Assembly (NCBI RefSeq): GCF_028209395.1 | Contig: NZ_JAQLDQ010000033.1 | Span: forward strand, 1 to 13,972 | Origin: Collinsella aerofaciens | GTDB taxonomy: Bacteria; Actinomycetota; Coriobacteriia; Coriobacteriales; Coriobacteriaceae | DNA length: 13,972 nt | Direction of reading: 5' to 3' | Shown here: positions 13,934-13,972 of the stretch, in pieces | How the letters are laid out: each line of letters opens with the position of its first letter | How positions within the stretch are numbered: position 1 is the stretch's first letter | Notes under the pieces: generated by a model | The model's input: only the letters and a program-made list of their open reading frames with translations | The model's database searches: none | Told to the model about the DNA's origin: nothing | Program-made: the position numbers and the translations under genes

Positions 13934-13972
13934 CTGTCTCTTATACACATCTGACGCTGCCGACGACCATAG
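13934..13972. other. Nextera/Tn5 sequencing adapter (artefact)
   Basis: Bases 13934-13952 match the 19-bp Tn5 mosaic end in read-through orientation (CTGTCTCTTATACACATCT). GACGCTGCCGACGA (13953-13966) follows, the rest of one Nextera transposase adapter arm. The last six bases (13967-13972) would then be the start of the index. This is library adapter left at the contig end, not genomic DNA. Confidence 0.97.

Noticed and set aside
13763..13948. 61-codon minus-strand open frame starting MYKRQ
   Set aside because: Its start codon and first codons lie in the Nextera adapter. The rest has no recognisable domain and no ribosome binding site.

Overview
The window looks like chromosomal DNA from a high-GC Gram-positive bacterium. 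The best guess is a gut actinobacterium of the Coriobacteriia, such as Collinsella. This rests on G/C-rich third codon positions, strong AGGAGG-type ribosome binding sites, actinobacterial-looking proteins and the style of the short repeats. It is inference; no 16S or other marker is present. The far right end is not biological: bases 13934-13972 are Nextera/Tn5 library adapter, so the window ends at an assembly contig end.

Layout, left to right. A possible terminator from an upstream gene (5-45) precedes tgt (queuosine tRNA modification, 223-1362). A strong terminator sits directly against the ribosome binding site of a LOG-family phosphoribohydrolase (1576-2334). Next is a compact RelB/DinJ-YafQ type II toxin-antitoxin pair (2447-3057) with a three-half-site operator in front. 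A long hairpin repeat (3069-3135) separates it from the convergent degV gene (minus strand, 3151-4011). Divergent from degV are a HAD phosphatase (4169-4831) and an M20 dipeptidase (4886-6322). The M20 gene is followed by a second copy of the same hairpin repeat (6369-6438).

The central block is the phosphate operon pstS-pstC-pstA-pstB (6643-10299). PstS captures phosphate at the cell surface, PstC and PstA form the channel, and PstB supplies ATP hydrolysis. The operon has a candidate 11-bp direct-repeat PHO box upstream, ends in a strong terminator, and has no phoU inside. Then come a Uup-like ABC-F ATPase (10505-12364) with its own extended -10 promoter, coupled to a Cof-type HAD phosphatase (12371-13141), and a terminator built from a GGGGAC repeat. 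Last is a DtxR/MntR-family metal-dependent repressor (13351-13740) behind a repeat-rich candidate operator.

No clearly new multi-gene system is visible. The most interesting unexplained signal is the pair of hairpin repeats at 3069-3135 and 6369-6438. They share identical outer arms, keep the same G-T pair, and have different inner arms that still pair. This looks like a dispersed, structure-conserved element lying at gene 3' ends. Other points worth checking are the Tat-plus-lipobox signal on PstS, the mixed metal-ligand set of the DtxR-family regulator, and the terminator abutting the LOG gene's ribosome binding site.
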